From Terriglobia bacterium (lineage in GTDB: Bacteria > Acidobacteriota > Thermoanaerobaculia > Thermoanaerobaculales > Thermoanaerobaculaceae), in contig JAIQFQ010000001.1 of assembly GCA_020073245.1 (NCBI GenBank), positions 232,001-296,000 of the forward strand: DNA of 64,000 bases. Reading direction: 5' to 3'. A program made the position numbers and the translations under genes. Position 1 is the stretch's first letter. Every line of letters begins with the position of its first letter. The notes below the pieces were generated by a model, which saw only the letters and a program-made list of their open reading frames with translations, made no database searches and was not told the DNA's origin. Positions 25,098-33,959 of the stretch are shown here, one piece after another.

Positions 25098-25823
25098 TCA
25101 GTGCATTGCAGGAACGAGGGTCGGAGCGCCGGAGCGTGCATCGATCACGGACGCAAAGGCAAACAACGGCACCGTGCCGCTCACCTCGGCGCGCACGTGC
25201 TCGCCACGTGCAACTCCGAACGAGTGCAGCGCGTCGTCGAGCTGGAGGTAACCCCCGGGGGCCAGGCGGTACGATTCCTCCCCGGCCACATCCCCGTGCT
25301 GCAGGTACATTCGAACGTGCACCACGCCGTTGTCGGTCGAGGGGTTGAAGAGAGCGATGTTGGTCCTGAACCCGGGCGTTCGCCGCAGCCCCAGCAGCTG
25401 TACGACCTCACCCGGCCGCGCGGCGGCGCTCCGGGGGAGGGCAGGCATGCCCTGGCCGAACGATCCCTTGCCGGCGGCGTTGAAGACGCGCGTGAACACG
25501 ATGACCCCCGAGGTCGTGACGAACCGCAGCACGCCCACGCCGCCTTCCGGGACGAGGTCGTTGCGGTAGACGGTCTCGCCTGCCGCGAGATCCTCCAGCA
25601 CCGGCTCTGCGCGCAGGCCGTCCGGGTTCGGCTGACCTGCCGGCAAGAACACGACCGCGTAACCACCGGTGATCGTCCCGGTGTTGCTGATCCAGACCTC
25701 GGTGTTCCACCACGCCCCGTCCTGGCCCTGCCTCTGCCCGACCATGGGCACAAAGAACTCGTCCGCACTCGCCAGTCCACAGGCTGCCAGTGCTACGAGA
25801 AGGATCACGGCCGGGCGCATCAT
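25098..25823 (-). CDS. Exported protein with FASVID surface domain
   Basis: The 241 residues comprise a signal peptide (AVILLVALAACGLASA) and then a single double-lobed beta domain: FFVPMVGQRQGQDGAWWNTE with VWISNTG, and a second lobe FRTNIALFNPS... ending FAFASVIDARSGAPTLVPAM. This matches the C-terminal domain of the seven-repeat protein at 14481-16376 in order and in the closing motif. No enzyme residues are evident. It is likely a cell-surface or secreted binding module; function unknown. A GAGGA box lies just before ATGATG. Confidence 0.78.
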   Translation of the reverse strand: MMRPAVILLVALAACGLASADEFFVPMVGQRQGQDGAWWNTEVWISNTGTITGGYAVVFLPAGQPNPDGLRAEPVLEDLAAGETVYRNDLVPEGGVGVLRFVTTSGVIVFTRVFNAAGKGSFGQGMPALPRSAAARPGEVVQLLGLRRTPGFRTNIALFNPSTDNGVVHVRMYLQHGDVAGEESYRLAPGGYLQLDDALHSFGVARGEHVRAEVSGTVPLFAFASVIDARSGAPTLVPAMH

Positions 25824-26032
25824 TCCTCAGGATAGGCCGCCTTCCGCGCGCGCGCAAGATGTCACGATTGTTCCTATGCTACCATCTCCGAGGTGTTGAA
25901 GCGGCAGAGGGTTACGCGGCAGTCAGTGCGTCAGACGCCTCCCTAGAGGCGGTCCGGAACGGGCAGGTGGCTGCCGTATGCGATCCCCCTAATCTGTGCG
26001 GTCCAGCCGCAGAGGGCGAAATTGGAGGATTG

Positions 26033-27844
26033 GTGCCACGAAGGTTCTCGACGCTGCTGCTTCTCACCGCGGTCCTGGTCGTCCCGCTCTCGGCGGTCTG
26101 TGCCGCTCCCCCGGACGATGCCCGCGCGCGCCTCTCGTATGACGTTCACTTCCTCGCCTCCGACGCCCTCGAGGGCCGATTCTCCGGTTCCGAAGGCGCG
26201 AAAGTCGCGGCGGAGTTCGTCGCCGACCGGTTCAGGTCGCTGGGGCTGGCGCCTGCCGGCGACAGCGGCACGTTCTTCCAACACTTCTCGTTCATCGCCA
26301 AGGTCCACCCCGGTCCAGCCAACTCTCTCGCGCTCGACCTGCCGGATGGCAGACGCACGGCAAAGCTGGAGGATGACTTCCGGCCGCTTTCGTTCTCTGC
26401 CTCGGGAAGCGCCACGGGGGAGATCGTGTTTGCCGGCTACGGCATCCACGCCCCAGACCTGAGCTACGACGACTACGCCGGCCTCGACGTCAAGGGCAAG
26501 ATCGTTCTCGTTTTGCGGTACTCACCGGAGGGCGACGACCCGGCGTCCCGCTTCCAGCCGCACATGGCGCTGCGCAGAAAGGCCTCCGAGGCGCGCGCTC
26601 TCGGTGCAGCCGCGCTCCTGGTCGCGACCGGGCCGGTAGGCGCGAAGGAAACCACCCCCGTCAGGATCTCCTTCGATGCCTCCTTTGCGGACTCGGGCCT
26701 GCCGGTGCTTGGCGTTTCGACCCCGCTCGCCGAGGCGCTCTTCGCGGGGCATGGCTTCTCGCTCGCCGACCTACAAAACCGCATGAACGAGCGCAAGGAG
26801 CCGGCGTCCCGACCTCTCGGCGTGAAGGCCACGCTCAACGCCGACGTGGTGCAGGAGCGGGCGGACGCCCTCAACGTGCTCGCGTTCCTCCCGGGAAACG
26901 ACCGGGCGCTCCGCGACCAGGTCGTCGTGGTGGGCGCCCACGTCGATCATCTAGGCTACGGCGGCGAGGGGAGCGGTTCGCTGACCCCGGATGCCCACGC
27001 CATCCACCACGGCGCGGACGATAACGCCTCCGGCACCGCCGGAATGATGGAGATCGCCCGCGGCCTGGCAGCCCGGCCTCCGGCAAGGACCGTGCTGTTC
27101 GTGGCGTTCTCCGGCGAAGAGGAGGGGCTCCTCGGCTCGAGCCACTTGGTCCAGAACCTCCCGATCGCCAAGGATCGCATCGTTGCGATGGTGAACCTCG
27201 ACATGGTGGGGCGCCCGAAGCCCGGCCCCGCGCTCACGGTCGGCGGCTACGGCACCGCCAAGGAGTGGCCAGAGACGATCGAGAAGCTCAACTCGAACCA
27301 CCACCTCAAGCTCACCAGCAATAAAGGCGGCTTCGGGGCGTCCGACCACTCCTCGTTCTACGCCGCCGAAATCCCTGTGCTCTTCCTGTTCACTGGCGCG
27401 CACGAGGACTATCACAAGCCGTCCGACACCGCGGACCGCCTCGACTACCCAGGCATGGAGAGCGTCGTCGCGTTCGGCGCCGATCTCACCAGACGGGTCG
27501 CCGACCTCCCGGAGCGCCCCACGTTCCAGAAGGTTGCGGACGAGGGAGCGGGGGAACGTCGCGGCTTCAAGGTGCGCACCGGCGCGATCCCCGAATACGG
27601 GTTCGAAGGCCCCGGTGTGAAGCTCTCCGGAGCCCGCGGCGGGTCCCCCGCCGACAAGGCAGGCCTCAAGGCCGGGGACATCGTGCTGCGCTTCGGGGAC
27701 CGCGAGATTCGCAACATCTACGACTATATGTATGCGCTCGGCGACCACAAGGCGGGCGATGTCGTGAAGCTCCTCGTCAAGCGCGGGGCCTCGGCGATCG
27801 AGATCGAGGTCACGCTCGAGGCGGGATCGAGCGGAGGCAGGTAG
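26033..27844 (+). CDS. Secreted M28-family aminopeptidase with PA and PDZ domains
   Basis: This is an exported zinc peptidase of about 603 residues. It has a signal peptide (STLLLLTAVLVVPLSAVCA), a protease-associated insert (VFAGYGIHAPDLSYDDYAGL), the M28 catalytic core with zinc ligands in GAHVDHLG, HHGADDNASG, GEEEGLLGS and NLDMVGRP, and a C-terminal PDZ domain (GSPADKAGLKAGDIVLRFGD). GTG 26033 lies 4 bases after GGAGG; an in-frame TTG directly before it is possible, while longer starts are not signal-like. It should release N-terminal residues from peptides in the periplasm. Its stop is adjacent to aroC. Confidence 0.9.
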   Translation: MPRRFSTLLLLTAVLVVPLSAVCAAPPDDARARLSYDVHFLASDALEGRFSGSEGAKVAAEFVADRFRSLGLAPAGDSGTFFQHFSFIAKVHPGPANSLALDLPDGRRTAKLEDDFRPLSFSASGSATGEIVFAGYGIHAPDLSYDDYAGLDVKGKIVLVLRYSPEGDDPASRFQPHMALRRKASEARALGAAALLVATGPVGAKETTPVRISFDASFADSGLPVLGVSTPLAEALFAGHGFSLADLQNRMNERKEPASRPLGVKATLNADVVQERADALNVLAFLPGNDRALRDQVVVVGAHVDHLGYGGEGSGSLTPDAHAIHHGADDNASGTAGMMEIARGLAARPPARTVLFVAFSGEEEGLLGSSHLVQNLPIAKDRIVAMVNLDMVGRPKPGPALTVGGYGTAKEWPETIEKLNSNHHLKLTSNKGGFGASDHSSFYAAEIPVLFLFTGAHEDYHKPSDTADRLDYPGMESVVAFGADLTRRVADLPERPTFQKVADEGAGERRGFKVRTGAIPEYGFEGPGVKLSGARGGSPADKAGLKAGDIVLRFGDREIRNIYDYMYALGDHKAGDVVKLLVKRGASAIEIEVTLEAGSSGGR

Positions 27845-29038
27845 GTGGCTCTCGAACTCGTCACGGCCGGCGAGTCGCACGGCCGCGAGATGGTCGCGGT
27901 CCTCTCCGGCGTCCCCGCGGGGCTGCGCCTCGATCGCGAGGCTATCGATCACGAGCTCTCCCGGCGTCAGCACGGGCACGGCCGAGGCGGCAGGCAGAAG
28001 ATCGAGCAGGATCGAGTCGATCTTCGCGCCGGGCTCCGCGACGGCGTCACGCTCGGCTCTCCGCTCGTGCTGGCCATTGCCAACCGCGACTGGGAGAACT
28101 GGTCGAGGGTGATGGACCCCTGGGCCGTGGAGGAGGAGGCGGCCGCCAGGCGCCGGCTCACTTCGCCACGGCCAGGTCACGCCGATCTCGCGGGCGCATG
28201 GAAGTACGACCACACGAGCGACCTCCGCAACGTGCTCGAGCGCGCCTCGGCCCGAGAGACGGCTGCGCGCGTCGCCGCGGGTGCGGTCTGCAAGCAGCTC
28301 CTGGCCCGTTGTGGGGTCCAGGTTCGGTCGGGGGTGCTCGCGCTCGGCGGCGTGACGCTTCTCGACGGCCCTCCCTCCTTTGCCGACCTGATGAAGGTGA
28401 ACGACCGCTCGCCGCTGCGCACCGTGGCGCCCGCGCGTGAGGCCGAGTTGGTGGCCCTCGTCGACCGCGCGAAGCACGATGGCGAGACGCTGGGTGGTGT
28501 GGTCGGCGTGGTTGCGCGCGGCGTGCCGCCCGGCCTCGGGTCGTACGCACGCTGGGAGGACCGCCTCGACGGGCAGATCGCACAGGTGGTCATGGCAGTG
28601 CAGGCCGTGAAGGCCGTCGCCATCGGCGCCGGTATCGAGACGCCCTCCCTTCCCGGTTCCGCGGCCCACGATGCGATCCTCCCAGGAGCCGCTGGGCTTC
28701 GACGCGGCTCGAACCGCGCCGGCGGTATTGAGGGCGGGGTCTCGAACGGTGAGGAGATCGTCGTGCGCGGTTTCATGAAACCCATCTCAACCCTGCGCGA
28801 GCCGCTGCCCTCGGTGGATCTCGCCACAGGGAAGGCAACGACCGCAGCGTATGAGCGCTCCGACGTGACGGCGGTGCCGGCCTGTGGGGTGATCGCCGAG
28901 GCCGCGGTGGCGTTCGTGCTGACGAGGGCCCTGCTCGCGAAGTTCGGGGGCGACTCGATCGGAGACACGCTGGCGGCGTTGCGTGCCTTCCGGCGCCGCC
29001 TCGGGAAGCTGCGTCCCGCGGGGTTTGTTGCACCCTGA
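27845..29038 (+). CDS. aroC: Chorismate synthase
   Basis: This 397-residue enzyme makes chorismate from EPSP with reduced FMN. Signature segments: TAGESHG at the N-terminus, RRQHGHGRGGRQKIEQD, ERASARETAARVAAGA, and near the C-terminus AYERSDVTAVPACGVIAEA. Length is typical. The GTG start follows the peptidase stop without a spacer (TAG-GTG), implying translational coupling. It continues directly to ispH; the gene pairing seems to reflect co-expression, not pathway. Confidence 0.96.
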   Translation: MALELVTAGESHGREMVAVLSGVPAGLRLDREAIDHELSRRQHGHGRGGRQKIEQDRVDLRAGLRDGVTLGSPLVLAIANRDWENWSRVMDPWAVEEEAAARRRLTSPRPGHADLAGAWKYDHTSDLRNVLERASARETAARVAAGAVCKQLLARCGVQVRSGVLALGGVTLLDGPPSFADLMKVNDRSPLRTVAPAREAELVALVDRAKHDGETLGGVVGVVARGVPPGLGSYARWEDRLDGQIAQVVMAVQAVKAVAIGAGIETPSLPGSAAHDAILPGAAGLRRGSNRAGGIEGGVSNGEEIVVRGFMKPISTLREPLPSVDLATGKATTAAYERSDVTAVPACGVIAEAAVAFVLTRALLAKFGGDSIGDTLAALRAFRRRLGKLRPAGFVAP

Positions 29039-29051
29039 CGGTTGGTGTGTG

Positions 29052-29903
29052 ATGAGAGTCAAGCGCGCTGCGAAGTACGGTTTCTGCTCCGGCGTCCGGG
29101 TCGCGGACATCAAGGTGAAGCGCTTCGCCAAGGGAGGCGGACGCGGCGCGATCCTCGGCCAGGTCGTTCACAACGAACGTGTCGTGGACGAGATGGCTCG
29201 CCTCGGGGTCAAGACCGTCAAATCCATGGACGAGGTCAACGACGATGTGATCGTCTTCTCCGCTCATGGGGTGCCGCCGTCGTATCACGAGGCGGCCCGG
29301 CGGCGCGGGCTCGAGGTGCTGGACACCACCTGCAGGTTCGTCTACGACATCCACCACGAGTCACAGCGCGCCCTGGCGGACGGCGCCCACCTGGTCTTCA
29401 TCGGCGACCCGAATCATCGAGAGGTGATCGGCTACACCCACGACCTCGATGGGGCGCTCTTCCACATCGTCCACACGGTCGAGGAGGCGACGGCCATCGA
29501 CTGGTCGGCGTACCCCGCGATCCGAATCCTCTACCAGACGACGCTCAACGCCGACGAGTACGAGGACGTCGTACGCGTCATCGAGCAGGCGAACGCGAAC
29601 ACGGCTCGCGCCGACACGATCTGTTACGCAACCAAGGAGAACCAGGACGCGGCACGGGTGCTCGCCTCCGACCCCGAGATCGACATCGTGCTCGTGGTCG
29701 GCGGCAAGCACTCCGCCAACACGCGGCATCTCCACGACATCTGCGCCCGCTCCAAACCGAGCTACCTCGTCCAGGATGCCGGCGACATCGACGCCGCCTG
29801 GTTCCAGGGCGTCGACTGTGTGGGTCTCACCGCCGGGGCGTCCACGCCGGACTATGTGATCGACGAAGTTGAGGCGCGCCTCCGCGCCCTAGCTCACCTC
29901 TGA
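29052..29903 (+). CDS. ispH: 4-hydroxy-3-methylbut-2-enyl diphosphate reductase
   Basis: This is a 283-residue [4Fe-4S] enzyme, the last step of the MEP isoprenoid route. The three cluster cysteines are visible: GFCSGVR (Cys12), DTTCRFVYDIH, and DTICYATKENQ. Substrate residues include HGVPPS and VVGGKHSANTRHL. ATG 29052 begins MRVKRAAKYGFC, the family start; the ribosome site is weak. It ends four bases from the stop of the convergent asparaginase gene, leaving no terminator between them. Confidence 0.95.
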   Translation: MRVKRAAKYGFCSGVRVADIKVKRFAKGGGRGAILGQVVHNERVVDEMARLGVKTVKSMDEVNDDVIVFSAHGVPPSYHEAARRRGLEVLDTTCRFVYDIHHESQRALADGAHLVFIGDPNHREVIGYTHDLDGALFHIVHTVEEATAIDWSAYPAIRILYQTTLNADEYEDVVRVIEQANANTARADTICYATKENQDAARVLASDPEIDIVLVVGGKHSANTRHLHDICARSKPSYLVQDAGDIDAAWFQGVDCVGLTAGASTPDYVIDEVEARLRALAHL

Positions 29904-29906
29904 CCC

Positions 29907-31004
29907 TCACGCCTTGTCCCGATGGAAGAGGTAGGCGGAGTCCAGCAGCTGCGGCTCCGACCCGGCACGGCACATCGCGTACTTGACCCTCTCGCCCGAC
30001 CAGATCGCGGCGCTCCCCACCTCACCGGCGTGGCTGACTGCGTACAGCAGGAGGTTGTTCTTCGGGCGACCCTTCTCGTCCCTGAGGTAATCGAGCTTCG
30101 TGTTGCGGACGACGCGCTCCAGAGCGGCGAGGCAGGCGGCTTCCGGGGTCTTCCCCTGCCGCATGAACTCAACCACGGTGTGGGCTCCGACCGACACGAT
30201 GTTGCTCTCTCCGTGCCCAGTGCCGCCGGCCGACCCCACTTCTCCGTCGCAGTACAAGCCGCAGCCGATCAGTGGTGAGTCGCCGACCCGTCCCGGGATC
30301 TTGAACGCCAGCCCCGAGGTGGTCGTGCAGCAACCCAGTTGCCCGCCCGGCCCGCACGCCGAAAGGTGGATCGTGCCGCTTGGCCGCAAGATCGCGTCGC
30401 CGTATTTCTTGATGAACCACTGGATGTCGGGGTCGTCCACCTCCCTGGGATCGGGCAACCAGTCATCCCTCTGCGAGGCGTTCTCCTTCCAGTAGAGCCA
30501 GATCTTCCGCGATCGATCGGTGAGTAGGTTCTCTTCAACGAACCCGTGCGTCCGCGCGAACCTGAGCGCGCCCTCCCCAACCAGCAGCACGCGGTTTGTT
30601 CGGCGCATGACGTCAAGCGCCACCTGCGCCGGGTGCTTGATCCGCTCGAGCGCCGCGACCGCGCCGGCGCGCATGGTGCCGCCGTCCATCACCGCAGCGT
30701 CGAGCTGCACGACGCCCTCCTCGTTTGGGAGGCCGCCGTACCCGACGGTCACGTCGTCCGGGTCGGCTTCAGGGAGCGCGACCCCGGCCACGGCGGCATC
30801 CACCGGCGGCACTCCCGCAGCCATCTTCTCCACCGCCACTTTGACGGCCGCGAGACCGTTCATCGAGGAGACCGCGACCGGGCGGACCAGAGTGCCGGCC
30901 GGCTTCGCGGTCTGGGCGACCGCCGGGCCAACCGTTGCGGCGACCGCGGCGACCTTGGCGGTCGTCGCGATCAGCTCTCGGCGGGTGATCGTCTTGTCGG
31001 TCAT
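29907..31004 (-). CDS. N4-(beta-N-acetylglucosaminyl)-L-asparaginase family Ntn hydrolase
   Basis: This 365-residue exported hydrolase has a twin-arginine-like leader (TRRELIATTAKVAAVAATVG). The autoprocessing/catalytic threonine lies in SGTIHLS; downstream substrate residues CTTTSGLAFK and GRVGDSPLIGCG match glycosylasparaginase. The usual D-T-V/I-G precursor motif is G-T-I-H here, nearer to the isoaspartyl-peptidase form before Thr but with His after it, which may affect self-cleavage. It would cleave Asn-linked GlcNAc or isoaspartyl links in the periplasm. AAGGAGA precedes ATG 31004. Confidence 0.85.
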   Translation of the reverse strand: MTDKTITRRELIATTAKVAAVAATVGPAVAQTAKPAGTLVRPVAVSSMNGLAAVKVAVEKMAAGVPPVDAAVAGVALPEADPDDVTVGYGGLPNEEGVVQLDAAVMDGGTMRAGAVAALERIKHPAQVALDVMRRTNRVLLVGEGALRFARTHGFVEENLLTDRSRKIWLYWKENASQRDDWLPDPREVDDPDIQWFIKKYGDAILRPSGTIHLSACGPGGQLGCCTTTSGLAFKIPGRVGDSPLIGCGLYCDGEVGSAGGTGHGESNIVSVGAHTVVEFMRQGKTPEAACLAALERVVRNTKLDYLRDEKGRPKNNLLLYAVSHAGEVGSAAIWSGERVKYAMCRAGSEPQLLDSAYLFHRDKA

Positions 31005-31081
31005 GCAGAGTTCTCCTTCCCGAGGGCGCAAGGATAGCCTTCCCCGTTGCCGGTGCGCCGCCGCGCGGTTACAGTATTCGT

Positions 31082-32746
31082 GTGCAACACCTCATCGCGG
31101 TCATCTCCATCGTAGTCGGTGCCGGCGTCGCCTGCTCGGCCGCCCCTCGGTGCGACCGCGTCGTCGTCGGAGCTATCGTCCACACCCCAACGGGGCCGCA
31201 GCGCCTGGAGGTAGCCATCAAGGAGGGACGCATCGTTGCGCTCGTGCCCCCCCAAGAGGCGCCCGCCTGGAGGCGGTCCGCCTCCGAGGTGGTGGATCTC
31301 GCGGGCGCCCATGTGTTCGCGGGTTTCACCGAGAGCCACGGGCACCTCGTCGGTTATGGCGCTGCCCTCGAGCAGGTCGATCTGCGCGACGCGGCCACCT
31401 TTGACGAGGTTGTGTCCCGCGTGCAGCGAGCTGCGGCCGGGTTCGCACCCGGCACCTGGGTTCTTGGCCGCGGCTGGGATCAGAACCTGTGGCCCGATAA
31501 GCACTTTCCGACGAACGAGAAACTCTCTGCGGCCGTGCCGGATCATCCGGTTCTGCTGCGCCGCGTGGATGGCCACGCCGCGCTCACGAACGCCCAGGCT
31601 CTTCGCAGAGCCGGGATCACGGCGTCGACAAAGGACCCGCCCGGCGGTCGAGTCCTCAGGGATGCCGCCGGAAATCCCACCGGCGTCGTGGTGGACACTG
31701 CCGAGGAACTGCTCGACCGCGCCCTGCCAGCCGCCACCGGCGCCGACATCGAACGGCGCGTGCTGGCCGCCGCGCGCCGGCTGGCCGCATTCGGTGTAAC
31801 GGAGATCCACGACGCCGGCACGACCCGTGCCGAGCTGGCCGTGCTGCGCGCCCTTGCCCAGAGCGGTCGGCTGCCGCTGAGGGTGTACGTGATGTTGGAC
31901 GGCAGCGACGACAGCCTGCTAGCCGACGAGTTCGCCGCCGGTCCCCGGGTCCGCAAGGACGGGATGCTGGCGGTGCGCGCCGTCAAGCTGTACGCGGACG
32001 GCGCCCTCGGCTCGCGCGGTGCCCTGCTGTCGGCGCCGTACGCCGACGAGCCGTCGACCTTCGGCCTGGAGGTCACGCCCGAGGTGCGCCTCGCCGATGT
32101 CGTGCGGCGCGCCGGCAAGGCAGGGTTCCAACCCTGCATCCACGCCATCGGCGACGCCGCTGTGACGCGCGTGCTCGACATCTACGAGCGGGAGCTCGGC
32201 GCCCGCAGCGACCTGCTGCGCCCGAGGGTCGAGCACGCCCAGATCGTGCGCCCCCAGGATGTGGCCCGCTTCGCCGCCCTCGGAGCGATCGCCTCTGTGC
32301 AGCCCACGCACTGCACCTCCGACATGCCGTGGGTCCCGTCGCGCCTCGGTGAAGAGCGCGTTGCCTGGGCGTACCGCTGGCGTTCGCTGCTTGCAGAGAG
32401 GACGAGGCTCTGCCTTGGCTCCGACGTCCCGGTGGAGAGCCCGGATCCTCGTCTCGGGATGTGGGCAGCGGTGACACGGCGTACCCCCCAGGGGACGCCC
32501 CAAGCCGGTTGGAACCCTGCCGAGGCCCTCACGTCCGGCGAGGCTGTGGCAGGCTACACGACCTGGGCAGCGGTCGCCGCGTTCGAGGAAGACTGGCGCG
32601 GCGCCTGCGCACCCGGGTACGCCGCCGACCTGACCGTGTTCGATCGCGACCCGGGAGGGGGTGATCCGGCAACAATCTTGCAATTAAGAGTCCTGCGCAC
32701 TGTAATCGCAGGGCGTGATGTCTTTGTGGCGGGGAGCGGAACGTGA
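31082..32746 (+). CDS. Exported amidohydrolase family 3 (YtcJ-like)
   Basis: This is a 554-residue metal-dependent hydrolase. It has a short signal sequence ending VGAGVACSAAP (possible but non-canonical lipobox), N-terminal beta-sandwich (IVHTPTGPQRLEVAIKEGRI), metal-binding ESHGHL in place of the usual DxHxH/N, and downstream His/Asp motifs HAIGDAAVTRVL, VEHAQIV and LGSDVPVE. The GTG start at 31082 has no strong ribosome site. The substrate is unknown; family members act on amide or ester bonds. It overlaps the following pcm gene by four bases (GTGA), so the two are co-translated. Confidence 0.86.
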   Translation: MQHLIAVISIVVGAGVACSAAPRCDRVVVGAIVHTPTGPQRLEVAIKEGRIVALVPPQEAPAWRRSASEVVDLAGAHVFAGFTESHGHLVGYGAALEQVDLRDAATFDEVVSRVQRAAAGFAPGTWVLGRGWDQNLWPDKHFPTNEKLSAAVPDHPVLLRRVDGHAALTNAQALRRAGITASTKDPPGGRVLRDAAGNPTGVVVDTAEELLDRALPAATGADIERRVLAAARRLAAFGVTEIHDAGTTRAELAVLRALAQSGRLPLRVYVMLDGSDDSLLADEFAAGPRVRKDGMLAVRAVKLYADGALGSRGALLSAPYADEPSTFGLEVTPEVRLADVVRRAGKAGFQPCIHAIGDAAVTRVLDIYERELGARSDLLRPRVEHAQIVRPQDVARFAALGAIASVQPTHCTSDMPWVPSRLGEERVAWAYRWRSLLAERTRLCLGSDVPVESPDPRLGMWAAVTRRTPQGTPQAGWNPAEALTSGEAVAGYTTWAAVAAFEEDWRGACAPGYAADLTVFDRDPGGGDPATILQLRVLRTVIAGRDVFVAGSGT

Positions 32747-33471
32747 GGATGCGCGGGGTGCTGATCATGTTCACGCTCGCCGGAGGTTGGCCGTGGGGAT
32801 GCGGAGGGGACGGCACGGCCACTGATGAGGCGAGGTGGGCGACGCTGCGCCAGGAGATGGTCACGACCCAGATCGCCGCTCGTGGCGTCCGGGACGGGAC
32901 CGTCCTCGCCGCTTTGCGCACCGTGCCGCGGCATCTTTTCGTTCCAGCGGACGTGCGGGCCGAAGCGTATGCCGACCACCCGCTGCCGATCGGCGAGGGC
33001 CAGACCATCTCCCAGCCGTACATCGTCGGCCTGATGACCGAGCTCCTGGAGGTCAAGGCCGGCGACAAGGTGCTCGAGGTCGGCACAGGCTCCGGGTATC
33101 AGGCGGCCGTCCTGGCTTCGATGGGGTGCGAGGTCTACACGATGGAGATCCGCCCTGCCCTCGCGCACGAAGCGGAGAGACGTCTGGCTTCCATGGGCGT
33201 CAAGCACGTTCACGTGCGGGCGAGCGACGGCTATGCCGGCTGGCCGGAGGCCGCGCCGTTCGCCGGCGTCATCGTCACGGCCGCCCCAGAGCACATCCCC
33301 CAGCCGCTTCTGGACCAGCTCCGTATTGCCGGCCACATGGTGATCCCGGTCGGCTCCTTCTACCAGCAACTCAAGGTCATCACGCGCCGAGGCGCCGCCG
33401 ACTTCCCCGAGCGGGATGTGATCCCGGTCCGTTTTGTGCCAATGACCGGCGAGGTCGAGCGAAGGCCCTAG
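32743..33471 (+). CDS. pcm: Exported protein-L-isoaspartate O-methyltransferase
   Basis: The 242 residues form a PCMT enzyme: LPIGEGQTISQPYIVGLMTE, the SAM-binding loop VLEVGTGSGYQAAVLA, and VIVTAAPEHIPQPLLDQL. It repairs isoaspartyl damage by methylation. Unusually, an N-terminal segment with Trp/Gly and GCGG (TLAGGWPWGCGGDG) resembles a signal/lipobox, suggesting an envelope location. Starts at GTG 32743 (or ATG 32749) overlapping the amidohydrolase stop. Extracytoplasmic SAM is hard to explain, so the leader may not function as such. Confidence 0.9.
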   Translation: MRMRGVLIMFTLAGGWPWGCGGDGTATDEARWATLRQEMVTTQIAARGVRDGTVLAALRTVPRHLFVPADVRAEAYADHPLPIGEGQTISQPYIVGLMTELLEVKAGDKVLEVGTGSGYQAAVLASMGCEVYTMEIRPALAHEAERRLASMGVKHVHVRASDGYAGWPEAAPFAGVIVTAAPEHIPQPLLDQLRIAGHMVIPVGSFYQQLKVITRRGAADFPERDVIPVRFVPMTGEVERRP

Positions 33472-33959
33472 GCGGGCCTTGACCCGCCTGCCACGCTTTC
33501 ATTCTGAGCGAGCGCAGCAAAGGTTCCAGACGGGCTGTGCCTTGCCGTCATGGTGTCATCCCGAGCGTGCGCAGCGAGCGAAGAACCTCCCCGAGCCACC
33601 ACGAACTCGATCCTCTTCCACTGCGTGGAGGCTCGGTTTGCAGCCCTGCGGGCATGGCCTTCTTTCTCTGTCCGCACGCGGCGTCGAACAACGTCCATAA
33701 CTCCGGTCATGGCACCTATGCACGCGCCGACCCGAGCAAACCATGCAACTCTGCAAGCCTGACCCCGTCATGATTCGGCGTTAGGGTCGGTCCCAAGTCA
33801 ATCGGTGCCCGGCACCTCCAGGACCTTCGGTTGACCCACCTTCCCACGATCCGTCTGTCGTCGTGCGGGCTCTAGCCCGCTCCTCGGAGCGCCGTGCGCC
33901 CGACTTCCTGCAACCGACGCACTCGGAGCGCGTAGAAAGCCCGTGCAAAGGAGCCGACC
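33472..33959. repeat. Non-coding stretch with 'TCAT(c/t)C(c/t)GAGCG' intergenic repeats
   Basis: No convincing gene. Two imperfect copies of a common bacterial intergenic repeat occur: tcattctgagcgagcgcagc followed by aaaggttcc (33499-33527) and tcatcccgagcgtgcgcagc followed by gagcgaagaacc (33555-33586). A third lies inverted near 36165. Open frames here give repeat-derived peptides only. The remaining ~370 bases show nothing definite. Confidence 0.6.

Noticed and set aside
33479-33773. Small open frames in the 33.5-kb gap with 'HPERAQRAKNLPE'-like peptides
   Set aside because: These arise from a common intergenic repeat and are a well-known source of false genes.
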